Source: Paracentrotus lividus (Eukaryota > Echinodermata > Echinoidea > Camarodonta > Echinidae). Taken from it: 64,000 nucleotides of DNA. This document shows positions 49,399 through 61,482 of the stretch, in pieces. The stretch spans positions 38,431,260-38,495,259 of the forward strand of contig CALNVZ010002974.1 of assembly GCA_940671915.1 (NCBI GenBank), in the 5' to 3' direction. The position numbers and the translations under genes were made by a program. The notes under the pieces were generated by a model, which worked only from the letters and a program-made list of their open reading frames with translations, was not told the DNA's origin and made no database searches. Position 1 is the stretch's first letter; the number at the start of each line of letters is the position of its first letter.

Positions 49399-51345
49399 TT
49401 AGTAACACCAATCTCAAAGTCTCATATGGAAGGTATTTTTAATAGTGAAAAATCGCAGCCAATGTTTCAAAATTATCATAATCTTTTACTAGTAGTCGGC
49501 CAGATCACTTTCCTTGTTAGATTTTTTATAATCAAATTTTGTTTTTGAAAATGGTCTAAACATGAGGAGTTATATGAGAAGCATTTTCATATAATGAAAA
49601 ATCTGAGCCAACATTTGAAAATGATATTGAATAATAAAGAACGATATTGAGCAATCGGTATCGTATTGGCCGTTTTAATTTATATCGTGTTGAGAATAAA
49701 TGAACAAAATCAATGTTTTTAAAGCTGGTGTATAGTTTCGGGAGAAAGAAAAATTAATTTTGATTCACATTAAGATAAATTATGAAAGATTGAATCCAAG
49801 AATCCATAATAAAGCAATTTATGTACTTGTAAATCTCGTTTTAGTGTCTTTATTTCATAATATAAGGAATAAAAAGATAAGTCGGGGACCCGTCACAGGT
49901 TAGCGCTCACGTGGAAAACCAATGGGGATTCTCTTGTGTGGGTGTTACACCACAAATCCGTTCGCACTAATTCACGCCGTAACCTCCGGCGTGCGAAATT
50001 GTTCAGCAGAGGTATAAACAGCATTTAAATACGCTATATTCAACAAATTCAATGAAATTCATCGGAAATAATGAAAGGAATGTCACAGGATCTCTCACAC
50101 ATATCTTTAGTGCAATGTGGACAACATGTAACTACATTTTGATCGGTTTTGTGCCAATTCCTTTTTTGTACCAAAACTATCACACAGGTTTAACCTATTA
50201 TAGCATTTCATCATTCAAAATTGATGGTTTCACAGTTTGTGAATAGATATGAAGCTATATGCATATTTTTTCTGAAGACTAATATCTTGTTTTTATAATA
50301 TTCTCACAACGTTAGAAAGTATACTAGAAAGTATCTGGATTTCACTGGTTACCATGGTAACAAAGATAGGGTTTTCCCTTATGAATTTCAGATGAAGATA
50401 TGAAAGCTTTCCCCGTAAGATCAATAATAAAAAAAATGAATTTGACATATTGTCACCATTGCAAGCTATTGGCCAAGATATACACGATACTTGTGAAAAC
50501 TATCTTATGAAAATGATTACCAAGGTCATAAATTATGAGTGTTTCACTCATACTTTTGCGAATTTAAACAAATGGGGCCAGCAGATCCCTTTAACAGAAC
50601 ACATAGTACTTACATCAGAATCCTCCGCTTCTTCTGTAATAGAGCTCTCTTTGCTGAATTGCTTTCAAAATAAATATAGAGATAAAATGCAAGTTTAAAA
50701 AAATAATTCTAATGATCCTTCTTTTGGACATGAAGTAAAGTAAAGAAAAAAAGACACTTTACCCCAAAGTCTAATCTCTACATAAATGCAAGATTGAGTT
50801 ATTAACACGTAACACTTAAAGCATTGTTTGAGAAATACTAAATAATTTTCTGATTTGCTATTTTCAACAATCTTTATTATCCCTTTTTACCAATCGCTCT
50901 ATGAATTTTTTAATAATACAACTGTCACTGGAATACATGTCATGGAATCATGATTCAGCCCAGAATCTTATGACGCGATATTTCAAGTAAAAACATCAAT
51001 AACAAAAATATAAAAAAATATATTCAATATCAGTTGAAACAAATAAATTTAATTTTGTCTCTGTTTGAAGAAAACTTGCATGACAAACTATTTGGAAAGT
51101 AGACGATGATTAAAAAAAGCATAAAACGGGAAGAACAAACAAATATTGGCTTAATTATTGATGATACAGTCTACTAATATAAAAAGAGGGGGCTATTTTC
51201 ATTCATATAAACTGCTACTTGACTCTTAAAGGTAGTGTCATCCTTTTTCACAAATTGCGAAAACTAATTGCAACTTAGCATAACTTTAGAATATCGTCTT
51301 GTTGGGGCCTATAAGGCGTTATTGCATCTTATAGATGTTCGTTGA

Positions 51346-51394
51346 GAGCCATAAGGGCGCTATTATGTACAAAGTCAATGGTAATAGCGCCCTT
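51346..51394. repeat. Hairpin AAGGGCGCTATTA, with a third copy at 55965
   Basis: AAGGGCGCTATTA and TAATAGCGCCCTT form a 13-bp perfect stem with a loop of about 16 nt. GAGCCATAAGGGCGCTA at 51346-51362 is repeated exactly, inverted, at 55965-55981, so these words bracket the LTR-like unit. Confidence 0.8.
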
Positions 51395-51416
51395 TTCGCC
51401 CAAACGGACATCCTTG

Positions 51417-51543
51417 CGCCAATGTTGATTATTGTTCAAAACCCCTCTTGTATTGATTATTGTTTTATTTCTCGGTCTGGCATTAAACCAGAAACAACCC
51501 TACCCGAATCGTTCGGTGTTTTTTCTCTTTATTAAGCTGGCGT
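51417..51543 (+). mobile_element. 5' LTR-like direct repeat
   Basis: Begins CGCCAATGTTGATTATTGTTC, continues through TCTCGGTCTGGCATTAAACC, GAAACAACCCTACCCGAATC, and ends ATTAAGCTGGCG. It matches 55826-55954 along its length with scattered indels. About 127 bp is short for an LTR. No clear TG...CA ends are visible and the outer start may be truncated. Confidence 0.65.
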
Positions 51544-51563
51544 GGTAGCAGCGTTTGGGATCG
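51543..51563 (+). other. Candidate primer binding site (tRNA-iMet-like)
   Basis: TGGTAGCAGCGTTTGGGATCG directly follows the 5' direct repeat. Against the complement of a metazoan initiator tRNA-Met 3' end it matches the first nine bases and about 16 of 21 overall. Position and match support an LTR-retrotransposon origin for the unit. Confidence 0.55.
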
Positions 51564-52474
51564 TGTTCATGTCGTCTGAAAGCCGCTCTGACAGACCTAC
51601 TGGAGGAAATCTTGCTCGATATAGAGGCCGAACGTTCATCTGTATTGGTGTGATCGTTCTGGGTAGCTATCTAATAGACATTCATTGTTTGTCTGAGTTT
51701 TAGTCCCACATTTCACAATGACCGGGCCAATGATACTTCATCGACATCGCACTAGCGATGCGCCCACTTTGAGGGACCCCGCATGCGCAGTCGTGTCCAA
51801 CTGTTAACCTATCTGAGTCAAATTCAATGCATAATAACTTTACTAATGTATCACCTTCATATTTCTATGCAAGATGTGGGTGTAAAGAAGTGAAAGTAGA
51901 TGTTAAGAAGTGGCTTATGAAGTGAATCTCATTAGTGAATCAATGGCTGATGTATTGGCCGTTAGAAATTATAATCAATGAGAGGATGATTGATGAGTCA
52001 TCGTTAATGAGACAAACCAAGACATGCATAAAATCTGGTATGAAATGTTATTGGTCTTACTTGGTTTCATTGTATTATGGTGACTTAAAGTTGACTTTTG
52101 AGGGATTAGTTGTAGGAGGATGAATGTGTGAACGCAGAGATTGTGGGCGGTGCCCCGTTTATGGAGGATAACGATATCTCTGTGTTAGACCGTCTAGACA
52201 TCTTGTCACATTCAGTAATGAGTCGGTATTCAAGTATAGTTTCGAGGTAACTTGAGTGAAGACGTAGGCCAACTACCAATATAGATCTCTCTAAGCCATA
52301 AAGTGGGTCCAGAAGCTACTGATACAATTCCGACTGTGGCCTAGATCTAACCCAACCTTGCGAGTCTAAACGAGCTAGTTCTGAATCCCTGTTTGACCCT
52401 AACCTCATACCTCTAGCTAGCCTAGGTCTGAGCCTCTGATTGAACAAGCTCTAAACCCCTAGTTGAGTCTAGCT

Positions 52475-53186
52475 GTAACCTCTAACTGGTACAGTTCCTG
52501 AACATCTGACTGAGCCCTGCTCTGGATCTCCGGGTCTGACTGAGCCCTGCTCTGGATCTCTGAGTCTAACTGAGCCTTGCTTTCGATATCTGGGTCTGAC
52601 TGAGCCCAGCTCTGGATCTCCGAGTTTGACTGACCCCTTCTCTGGATCTCTGAGTCAAACTAAGCCTAGCTTTAGATCTCTGGGTCTGACTGAGCCTAGC
52701 TCTGGATCTCCGAGTCTGACTGAGCCTAGCACTGGATCTCTGAATGTGACTAAGCCTAGCTCTGGATCTCTGAATGTGACTGAGCCTAGCTCTGAATCTC
52801 TGAGTGAGCTTAGCTCTAGAATTCTAACCTTGCCTAGCTTTGCCCCTTCATATCTGATTGATAGCAAAACGATAGATTATAACAGCACACTCCGTGATAA
52901 TAGTACCATGGTCGGTCCTACACCATACGACATGACGTCATACTTTTTGCCGTACGGCTTTCACGCTGAGCGTCGGCTCCTTGAACGCGCGATGCACTTA
53001 CAGTTAACAACCCAACAGCTATTAATGCAAATGATTCTTATGCCTGACAATGGTGGAGCCGCAGTCGAATCCAAAAGCATGTGCGTTTGCCCGTCTTCCA
53101 CTTTCGTTTCGGTGTATTGCACCCGAATCACAGGTTATGCCCTTAACAGAATCCCCTGCGATACCCTCGAAAGACCTGTGCAGTGA
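52475..53186 (+). pseudogene. Open frame with ten 10-residue repeats, element protein part 1
   Basis: Open for about 237 codons, the longest in the window. Ten units of exactly 30 bp (first at 52505, last at 52775) encode variants of SLTEPSSGSL in one frame. After them the frame reads a unique segment including SYFLPYGFHAERRLLERAMH and LQLTTQQLLMQMI. No start codon precedes the repeats; the first ATG is at about 52909, so the true start may be spliced or lost. The exact 30-bp periodicity suggests past selection on reading frame. Sequence after about 53055 reads better in the next frame, so a frameshift is likely. Function unknown; a gag- or env-like protein of the surrounding element is possible. 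Confidence 0.5.
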
Positions 53187-54108
53187 GGGGATTCCCTGTC
53201 GGAGTAAGATGCACTCCCCAGTCCGCCGGCCCAGCTCGCGACCACACTACTCCAGAGCTCACAACCTGCCTTACTGGACCCCACCACAGACGACTTCAAC
53301 AGGCACTACATCTTCCGGCGTATCGTTGATGGCTAGCAGTTCTTCTCATGCTTCCCGTCACTTGGTAATAGACTCTAACGGCGGGGACCAGTCAACGACA
53401 TCTGCCTTGTACCAAATTTTTATCGTTGGTCCTCGCGTACCTCTAAGCGGTTGGAGCCCTGGCTCTGCACCAATACAAAGTGCTTTCAGTACAGATTCTG
53501 CTTCTTCCATCTTCTGATGTCGTTTGCAAACTCAAAATCTATGCCCAATGATGTCAGCACAGACCCAATTCTATGTCTCCCGATGCCATTGCAGACTCCA
53601 CACACCCGTGCTTGGTGATATCAGCGTTGACCCTGCTCCTAAGCCTCCTGATGCGTCCCTGACTCAACACCCATGTACCTTGTTATCAGCACAGACCCTG
53701 CTCCTAAGCCTCCTGATGCTGTCCCTGACTCAACACCCATGCACCTTGTTTATCAGCACAGACCCTGCTCCTAAGCCTCCTGATGTCGCTGCCAGACCCA
53801 ACAGCCATGCACGTGATACTGGAACTCAATATACTGTCGTGTTTGATGATGATGCCAGTACATGCCCTATATCAGTGTCACCTGCATGTACTGTACGCAC
53901 CTGTCATGCTCCGGTCACTCTCTGTTGCCTCCCCATACTTTCTGCTCTCGGCCCTTGCCCCCGATTAGCCTCTGAGAACTCTCACCCATGGACTGACTCA
54001 TACCTTTTCCCCATGCTTACATCTCTCCAGTGGATGACCGGTCCACATCTCCACCGACACCCCCTACGGATACCCCCCCCCAACCCACCACCACCAGTAG
54101 TTCAGTAG
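53050..54108 (+). pseudogene. Pro/Ser/Thr-rich open frame, element protein part 2
   Basis: A single frame runs from about 53050 to 54108, interrupted only by a TGA at 53515. It overlaps part 1 by about 135 bp in another frame. Composition is rich in Pro, Ser, Thr and His, with SSSSHASRHLVIDSNGGDQS and a C-terminal PPPNPPPPVV-type tail, then TAG. Three tandem units (ACCCTGCTCCTAAGCCTCCT at 53630, 53695, 53762) are spaced 65 and 67 bp, so they shift frame, consistent with decay. No reverse transcriptase, protease or integrase motif was recognised. Confidence 0.45.
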
Positions 54109-54109
54109 A

Positions 54110-55590
54110 ATAATGCCCTAGAGTCTCCCTTGTTTATTTTGATTAGTGTCACTGATCATGAACATTCTATAGGCTTGTATAATTTATGTACAACTCTATC
54201 TTATCTGGTCATATTTTGTACTGTAGGCCCTACATGTCTTGATTATGCCGTCAATTGTTTCGAATGAATAGATAGTTTAAGCACCTTTACCAAACCTGTT
54301 TGCCTTAATGGTTTGTTTATTGAAAGTTTATTGTATTTACAAATCTGATTTAATGCTCTTCCACTAGATTATTACAGAGTTGTTTTCCTTTTTGTATTCT
54401 TTGATCTCCACCTTCTGTTGATTTTAAACACTAATTTGGCTTTAAAAGCTTGTTGTTACCAACCGGTTATTACAACATATCATATCACTGGAAATCTGTG
54501 AAAGCTTGATTTTTGGTATATTTGTAGCATGGTTATAGAGTTGAATATTTATGTACATGTATGTGAACATATCCTGTGAAAAGGAGTGGAAATATGATTT
54601 TAGGCTTCTCATTTGAATAGGATACAAAGTTCCTTGTTATTGAGTGATTAACACTGATTTTTTAAAAAATGTGTTAATTGTGTGATGTGTATAATTTTTT
54701 ATGGGAACGGTATATCGATTCGTATCTCAAAAATATCTCAGTTAATGAGTATGATAGTGCATATTTCTGTGCTCTCGGAATTTGGTTTTATCATCTCAGA
54801 CAATTTTATTGATTTTTGTCTTCGTTAATACTCCAAGGACTAAGAAAGTTATATTATGTCTAGGAAATAAGGTTTTTTTTATCTCAGATGGCTTTCCATA
54901 ATCATGTTCCTTGTTTTAGTCTTTGGAATTAATTTTTTAAGTTTATTTTCTTGCAATTATTGCATATTCCATATAATGTATTGTGTGTGAATATTGTTTT
55001 TTCTGTTGTTCTTTGTTCCTATTTTATTGTAGACAATATAAAGAACGGAACACTGTATATAGACTATTTTACAGTATGAGACTGTTTTGCTGTTTTGGTA
55101 TACTGTGTTTTTCCAAGTGATTTTTTAGATAGTGTATTATTGACCAAGAGAGTTGTTTTGCTCTACTAGTTTTTAGGAGATCAGTAATAGTATTTGCATG
55201 TTATGGGTTATACCTTTTAAATGTGTTGTTTCGAATGGTTAGTTCTAGTGTATTACATTGTATTTCAACCCCCACTGGCTAGATTTACGGGAATTGCCAA
55301 TAATGGAACTCGATATATTTTCCTAATGTAAGTCGTTGATAGGGATTGTAACATGTCTAAAGTTATGGGATTTTATGTAAGCATACAATACTATCGTAAT
55401 ATATAACTTTTCTTAAATTTAGTGTGTTGTTGATCTTACAAAATTGTGTATTTTTATGTATAGATCTTAAAGGAATATCTTGTGGTTTATACGCAGTGAC
55501 AGAAATTATGCTTGGTTGCTATTTTCAGTTTTTACGGTTTTACTATCAATTGTTGTTGGTATTCAACTAGATTGAGTCTATATATGGGGA
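54110..55590. other. AT-rich 3' part of the LTR-like unit
   Basis: Mainly T-rich on the plus strand with no open frame. If the unit is a retroelement, this is a long 3' untranslated region before the purine-rich repeats. Confidence 0.4.
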
Positions 55591-55600
55591 TTATTAGAGA

Positions 55601-55836
55601 AGGAAGAAGAAAGTAAGAAAGTAGTGATCAGCCAATGTTGATAGTAGGAAAGAAGAAGTAAGAAAGAAGTGATCACGCCAATGTTCATAGTAGGAAAGAA
55701 GAAAGTAAGACAGAAGTGATCACGCCAATGTTGATTGTACATGTAGGGAAGAAAGAAAGAAAGAAGTGATCACGCCAATGTTGATTGTACATGTAGGGAA
55801 GAAGAAAGAAAGAAAGAAGTGATCACGCCAATGTTT
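55601..55836 (+). repeat. Five tandem copies of purine tract plus LTR start
   Basis: Each unit is a GAAGAAAGAAAGAAG-type purine run followed by TGATCACGCCAATGTTGAT and GTACATGTAGG or TAGTAGG. The TGATCA words lie at 55624, 55670, 55717, 55767 and 55820, giving periods of 46, 47, 50 and 53 bp. The last purine run (55795-55819) directly precedes the 3' direct repeat, the place of a polypurine tract. Confidence 0.85.
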
Positions 55837-55954
55837 GATTTATTGTTCAAACGCCCTCTTGTATTGGATTATTGTTTATTCTCGGTCTTGGCATTAAAAC
55901 CAGAAACAACCCTACCCAGAATCGTTTGGTGTTTTCTTCTTTATTAACTGGCGT
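55820..55954 (+). mobile_element. 3' LTR-like direct repeat
   Basis: TGATCACGCCAATG, TCTCGGTCTTGGCATTAAAA, AACAACCCTACCCAGAATCG and TTATTAACTGGCG repeat the 5' copy, starting right after a purine tract. Scattered indels between the two copies imply an old insertion. No matching short target duplication was found outside the repeats. Confidence 0.65.
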
Positions 55955-56314
55955 TGATCTGCAGTAGCGCCCTTATGGCTCCAAGCCGACGATATGATCT
56001 ACCTATACTGTCTATTCAATCTTACTGTCATAGGTTGCCTAGATCAGTAATATGAAACGAAAATCTGACTACCAATCTAAACCAGTTCTCCATCAACATC
56101 GTTGATATTACAGCGCATGCAGCACGGACCACACACAGCAATATACACACGGTGCATCAGCGTGCGTTAATCTCTGCGCTAACGGTCAACGGTTCGCACC
56201 GTACGGTATATTTTTCGAGGTTCAAAAAAATAGGAATGAATTTTGATAATCGCAATATAATGACAAACATACACATTTGAGCTTAATCATTTTGTGGGAA
56301 GATATAATCATTGA

Positions 56315-57288
56315 TATAGGGCAAGTCCAAGCTATTTTGCAATGTAACGAATCCCAATCCTTAGGTATATTTTGGAAGGTACTAAGAACCTTCAACAAAA
56401 TCATAAACAATAATTGAAATAACTCAAGTCATTTTTAATTTATGATAATTTGTTCGTTCGTAACACATGGGACCAGAAAAAAATGGTGTTTTTCAATTTT
56501 GAATTTGTTCACATGATACTAGGAATTTAAAGAGCAGATAAAAACTTGCAGAGTCACATCCTCTTAACCATGTAATAAACTTTGTAAATACATATTTTAA
56601 TGTCAGTATAGCCTCACGTTTTCTGACAAGGTCAAGTTTTATAAAATATGACATGTAACACATGGGACAGTTACACATGGGACAATTCTTCCTTGAAATA
56701 TTTCCCATTAAATATTTGGTGTAGCCAAGGCGTAGCAACATGTTTTGTTTAAAAAATCTCGCTGATAAACCAAAAGAACCATAATACAACACATTACAAT
56801 AAAAAAGTAAATATTTTGTTTCATTACTTGAGGTGGGAGGGCGAGTAATAAAACTTCATTATTTTACATCAGTTCAGTATCCTTTGAGAGACTACTTCTG
56901 AGACATGAATACGTTAGGAATAAAAATATGGAAAGTTATGTGCTAGGTTTGTGATATTTTCACCAGAGGAAGCCAAGATAATATTGAAACAGAAAATATG
57001 TCCTTTTTGGTTGTATTCCCATAACAAACCTTTAGAAATATTGCTTGAAAATAAAATTTTTAATGCATTTTATCATTTTTTTCATGAATATTAATGAGCC
57101 TCGTGACGTCATATGACCTTGAAATGACTTTTCGACCTCGTTTGCAATAAGTTTATTTCATACACTTTGTGGTGATATATGATACATTATATGTATCTTT
57201 AAAACCTCACTGACACACTTTACACAAAAATGGTCGAAAAGCTGAAAAATCGCCACCTCGGGAACAAATAGCTTGGACTTGCCCTATA
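56315..57288. mobile_element. TIR element with TATAGGGCAAGTCCAAGC ends
   Basis: The 23-bp terminus at 56315-56337 (TATAGGGCAAGTCCAAGC then TATTT) is repeated exactly in inverted orientation at 57266-57288. The 974-bp interior is AT-rich; the only ORF (56493-56792, minus) has no transposase motif. A TGACGTCA lies at 57104-57111. Non-autonomous DNA transposon within the composite region. Confidence 0.85.
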
Positions 57289-58267
57289 CTTCTATATCCT
57301 CTCAAAAACTAGAAATGTAATATTTTTGCCTGCAAAAGGCTGACACTACCTTTAAGACACTGTCAATGAAAGATTGGTGTAAACTGGTACTTTGACAAAA
57401 CTTTTCATACAAATATGTATACTAACAGAAAAATATTGATATTGCCAAGAGAAAAATTCAAGCAAAAAAGGACAGCAGAAAAAGGATGATGGAGCTGACC
57501 AGCCCATTAACTAATCCTAGAAGAATAATCCCACAAACTTTTTTTCACTTTGATATTAAATTTTGTTTAATCACTTCTTTATTGCTTCAGTTGGAAATGT
57601 GAATACCAGATTGCTAAAAACACCTTTAGCACAACAGAAAGTAGAGGAAATGAATCAGACATTAACCCTTTAGCACCTAAACCGCCTGAGACCGCCCCTC
57701 AGCTTACTCACTAAACCGCCCCAAACCGCCCCTGTCTTAAGCACGCTATAGTCAAGATAGCATAAAAAATATACAATCTCTCATTTTGAATTGAATTGAA
57801 TTGAATTTATTAACAACAACAACAACAACTTTATATAATGGTGAATACAGGTACAGAATAAATTGACATGGATACAATAATCATAATACAAAGTGTTGCA
57901 GATATAAAATTGGTAGATACAAAAGAGTATAGTTGTTAATAGGAACCAGAAGGTAGCACATGTGCTAGTCGAGCCTGGCCCCAGTATAAGTATTGTTTTG
58001 GCAAGATAGCTATTATGTACAACTGAATCTAAAACTACTTCTCTAAAGTTATGAAACATGCCCATACTTGTTCTGGATTACCCATTGGATGTGTGCTGTC
58101 CCATTCTGCACAAAAAAGTATGTTTTAAGACCAATTCTTATTGAAAAAACCTGATTGAAACACACCATAACCCTTTCCGCTAGTGAGTAAACTGACACTT
58201 TTCACCCAGTCTCTAGATGCTAAAATTGAAAAGGATAGGTTCCATAGTCCAGTATGAATCATTGTAT

Positions 58268-58286
58268 AGTTGAAGCCAATAGAGGG
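58268..58286 (+). promoter_or_regulatory. CTCF-like motif
   Basis: CCAATAGAGGGCAC fits the CTCF core with one mismatch. Motif only; no other support. Confidence 0.3.
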
Positions 58287-58460
58287 CACTATTCCAGACT
58301 TCTCACTACATTCATTGACTTCCTATACTGCAAATGTAGAGAGAGGCGGGAAGAGAGACAGAAAACAGGCCCACTATGATAAGCAAACCTTCAGAAATTA
58401 TTACAATTGAGGAGGCATGCTGCTCTAGAAGGGTAAATATAATAAAGTTGATATAAAACA

Positions 58461-58502
<42 letters not shown>
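58461..58502. repeat. (GA)n microsatellite
   Basis: About 20 GA units. The 146-codon minus-strand ORF over this region (58312-58752) is inflated by the repeat and reads SLSLSLS. Confidence 0.95.
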
Positions 58503-58504
<2 letters not shown>

Positions 58505-58766
58505 AGGAAGAAGCAAAGTATTTTCAAAAGGGAAAGCCAAGCACTTATATAAATTTCTATAAATTTGGGATAAACTGATTGGAAGATAAAGAGAGAGAAA
58601 GAGATGGTTAGAAAAAGAGAAAAAGAAAGAGAGTGACTATAAATGAAGAGACAAAACAACATAACCGAAGTATTAAAGGGATTAAGTAACGTTGTGAAGA
58701 TCTGTGATCTCTGGTACCCTATATGTTGGAAGTGCATGTACTGATGTGACAAGAGGAAACACTCCT

Positions 58767-58905
58767 GGGGGGCATTTCATCAAAGGACTTGTCGGACGTT
58801 TTATCCGACAAATTTGCTCTCAGCCAATCAGATGCAAGCATTTCAGTAGCTTATAACAGCTTGTCAGATAAAATGTCCGACAAGTCCTTTGATGAAACGC
58901 CCCCC
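58767..58905. mobile_element. Palindromic MITE with GGGGGGCATTTCATCAAAGG ends
   Basis: The left arm GGGGGGCATTTCATCAAAGG, ACTTGTCGGACGTTTTATC pairs with the right arm GATAAAATGTCCGACAAGT, CCTTTGATGAAACGCCCCC. Total about 139 bp with a short AT-rich centre containing AGCCAATCAGATG. Arms are nearly identical. Confidence 0.92.
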
Positions 58906-60639
58906 TGTCTGACCTACAGGTTTGCAAATTATGATTGCAGCATTGGCTGAAAGAGAAATTTATTTCTTAGATTCCGAATGAAGTTAAACAATCACCTTAA
59001 ATAAGATTAAGAGCAAACAAAAAAAAAAGAAGTAAGACATCTCATACAATGTGGCAAGGAATATGAGAAAGAAGGAGAAAAAAGTGAGGAAGAAGAAAAA
59101 TCCAAAAGAAAAAAAAGCAAATAAGTAGATGATTGCCATTAAGAGAAAGCGATGATTGACAAGTTTGTAACATTGTCCGGCCAATGACGTCAAAGCAGTT
59201 TCATTTCACTTCTGAAATGAGAGAGGGTAATATCCGGCTTTTTACATTCCTCCCACTGTATACAATCTAATTTAACTCCATGTGAGGGCTTTGACTGTGC
59301 ACATTTTCTTATCGATTAGAGACATAAGAATTTGTAAAGCATACATCTATCCATGAGAAAATGAAGCTTCAGTGATTTCTGATAAGTTCACAACATGAAT
59401 TCAATATTTACATGTAGGTATTCCTGGTTAAGATTTTCTCCTTTTAAGAATTATCATGTAGCAGCAGAAATCTACTGGACATAATTTTTGATACAGCATT
59501 GATTTAAAGGGACATGCATTTGATCCAATTATAAAGAATGATTTGTGATGTTTGTCATATTTTGATATTTTTTAATCAGCTGTTTCATATTTTGACATTT
59601 TTTTCTTCAACTGTAGGTGTGAGGTTTGTTCAAGCATTTCTTTCAGAAGCCATAGTGTGTAATATTGCATCTTCACTAACAGGCTCAATCTTCCAATAAT
59701 CTGATAATTCACAAAACCAGTCTTTAAAGGGATTTGGTAAATTTCAAAAACAAGAGCAAATGATCTGAGGTATCTCAACTATCACGTCTAAGAAAGATAA
59801 TTTATGAGCTATTATTTTCAAGATCCAAATGATAATTACACTCTTCTTTAATTGTAATTAATTATGTCGCATTATATAAATGGGTACCAACTATAGCAAA
59901 ATGACATTTATGTACTACCATCTATCCTATAATCTGCTTGCTTATATGGCTATGAAAACCATCCATCTCGCATGGAAGGATAGCCATTAGGCCTATTTCA
60001 CACATTCTAAAAGGCTTTTGATTCAGTCTCAAACAAACAATACATCTTAAACTTGTGAAAAGATATATTTCACTAAAACTGATATACAATCATTTCACAA
60101 ATGTCTGTTTTAATGACATAATGTACTTTTTATGATTGATCAACACCTCATTACTGTTAGTTATTAGTGCCCAAAACTACACAAACAATTTTAAGTTTAA
60201 TATACTGAATTCGCTATAATTTTCGCGTGATTAATTTTTCACACTGGGCAGCCTCAAAGAATATTCACAGGTTCTTGAATTCTTGTTGCATGTTTGTAAG
60301 CACGCAATTGAACCATCCCAATACATGCATAAAAAAGTATACTCGTATATTCGCGGGTTTTTAAATTCACGCCTGCCGATCTTTGCGCGAAATCTGCAAA
60401 AAATAAAGTACCGTGAACATTTCCACGATTACAGTATTTGAAAAACCGAAGGTCACCATGGATATTGAGACCACCTTCGATGGCAGTACTATTAGGATCC
60501 ATGATGGCTGAGGCATAAAGAATCAATAGTCCTGATCCAGTCAATAGCCATCTCAGACAAAAAAATATCGATAAAAAATAAATTATCAATAAAAACCAGG
60601 TCATAATGGTTTGGTAAAGTCCCTTTGTAATGAGAGCAG

Positions 60640-60646
<7 letters not shown>

Positions 60647-60670
<24 letters not shown>
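60647..60670. repeat. (GA)n microsatellite
   Basis: Twelve GA units; two overlapping minus-strand ORFs read LSLSLSL through it. Confidence 0.9.
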
Positions 60671-61353
60671 TAGGTGACAAGAGTACTCCAGTCATACTTA
60701 AAAGAAAGACTCCACTCAAACCCCCAAAAAACATTATCCCATAAGACCAAGACAGTGTTGGTCAGTGGAGTCAGATAAGCAGTGTGGCTGAATCTACCTG
60801 GATATGATTACCATATCAGTCTAATATTCTAATTGTTTATGCTCACGTTCAACCTCATTAAGTTTCATCTCCAGGGCAAGCGGTCATCCGGTAAGCCATC
60901 ATTTCCTTTTAATTTGGAGATGAATATATTATATGGCATGGATTAAACAAACATTTATTTTCCGTACTAAAAGCTGCACACGCTTAACGTGGCAAGTAAT
61001 GCAGGAAGCAGACCATCACAAGGTGGTCAAAAATATTGCCTGCTGCCTGTTTAATTGAAGATAATAATAATGGTAACTTCTTAATAATAAGGCGTCCATG
61101 TCCAGGCATGATGCTAATGGTGCTATGAATGCAAAATACAAATTAATACATAGTAAAATACAAAAAAAATTATACTAGATTAACAATATGGCATTGCCAC
61201 TATAGTGCGTTCAAGAAAAAAATATAACAGGGATAGTAAGTAATTTTCTAAGTGAAAACAAACAATTAATGAAATATTAAGTGCATGATTTTTAGGTTCC
61301 CCTCAATACTTTCTTTAAACATCCAATACAATAAATATACAAAAGAGCAACAC

Positions 61354-61482
61354 ATGGATGAGGAAGAAGAGTTTAAAATTTTAATGAAAAAAATCAAATT
61401 GTGCAGATCGGAGAAAGAACTTGATTGGATGATTGCCGCAAGTGATTTGCGATACTTGAACGATTTGACAAAAGAAACATAA
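61354..61482 (+). CDS. Short unrecognised ORF or terminal exon
   Basis: ATG GAT GAG GAA GAA to a TAA, 42 codons, reading MDEEEEFKILMKKIKLCRSE, KELDWMIAASDLRYLNDLTK and ET. Charged, helix-like and with plausible codon use. The frame extends upstream to an ATG at 61285 but is less convincing there. No domain is recognised; it could be the C-terminal piece of a decayed transposon protein or a chance frame. Confidence 0.28.
   Translation: MDEEEEFKILMKKIKLCRSEKELDWMIAASDLRYLNDLTKET

Larger units (their letters stand above)
51230..57351. mobile_element. Composite element: TTAA-flanked outer termini
   Basis: The left end reads TTAA then AGGTAGTGTCATCCTTTT; the right end is AAAAGGCTGACACTACCT then TTAA. 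The terminal inverted repeat is 18 bp with one mismatch, in the TTAA context shared with other elements in this window. The 6.1-kb interval contains an LTR-like unit (51417-55954), a smaller TIR element (56315-57288) and CpG-rich linkers, and is richer in GC than its flanks up to about 54.1 kb. The arms beyond 18 bp do not match. The two ends could therefore instead belong to two separate solo elements. Confidence 0.6.

Noticed and set aside
58312-58752. 146-codon minus-strand ORF
   Set aside because: It is held open by a (GA)n repeat giving Ser-Leu runs, with no domain and no splice context.
60254-60604. 116-codon minus-strand ORF with a hydrophobic N-terminal part
   Set aside because: The segment near 60440-60560 reads protein-like, but the acceptor (TTTGTCTGAG) and donors (AAGGTGGTC, ATGGTGACC) are weak and the N-terminal part is AT-rich Phe/Ile/Leu typical of chance frames.
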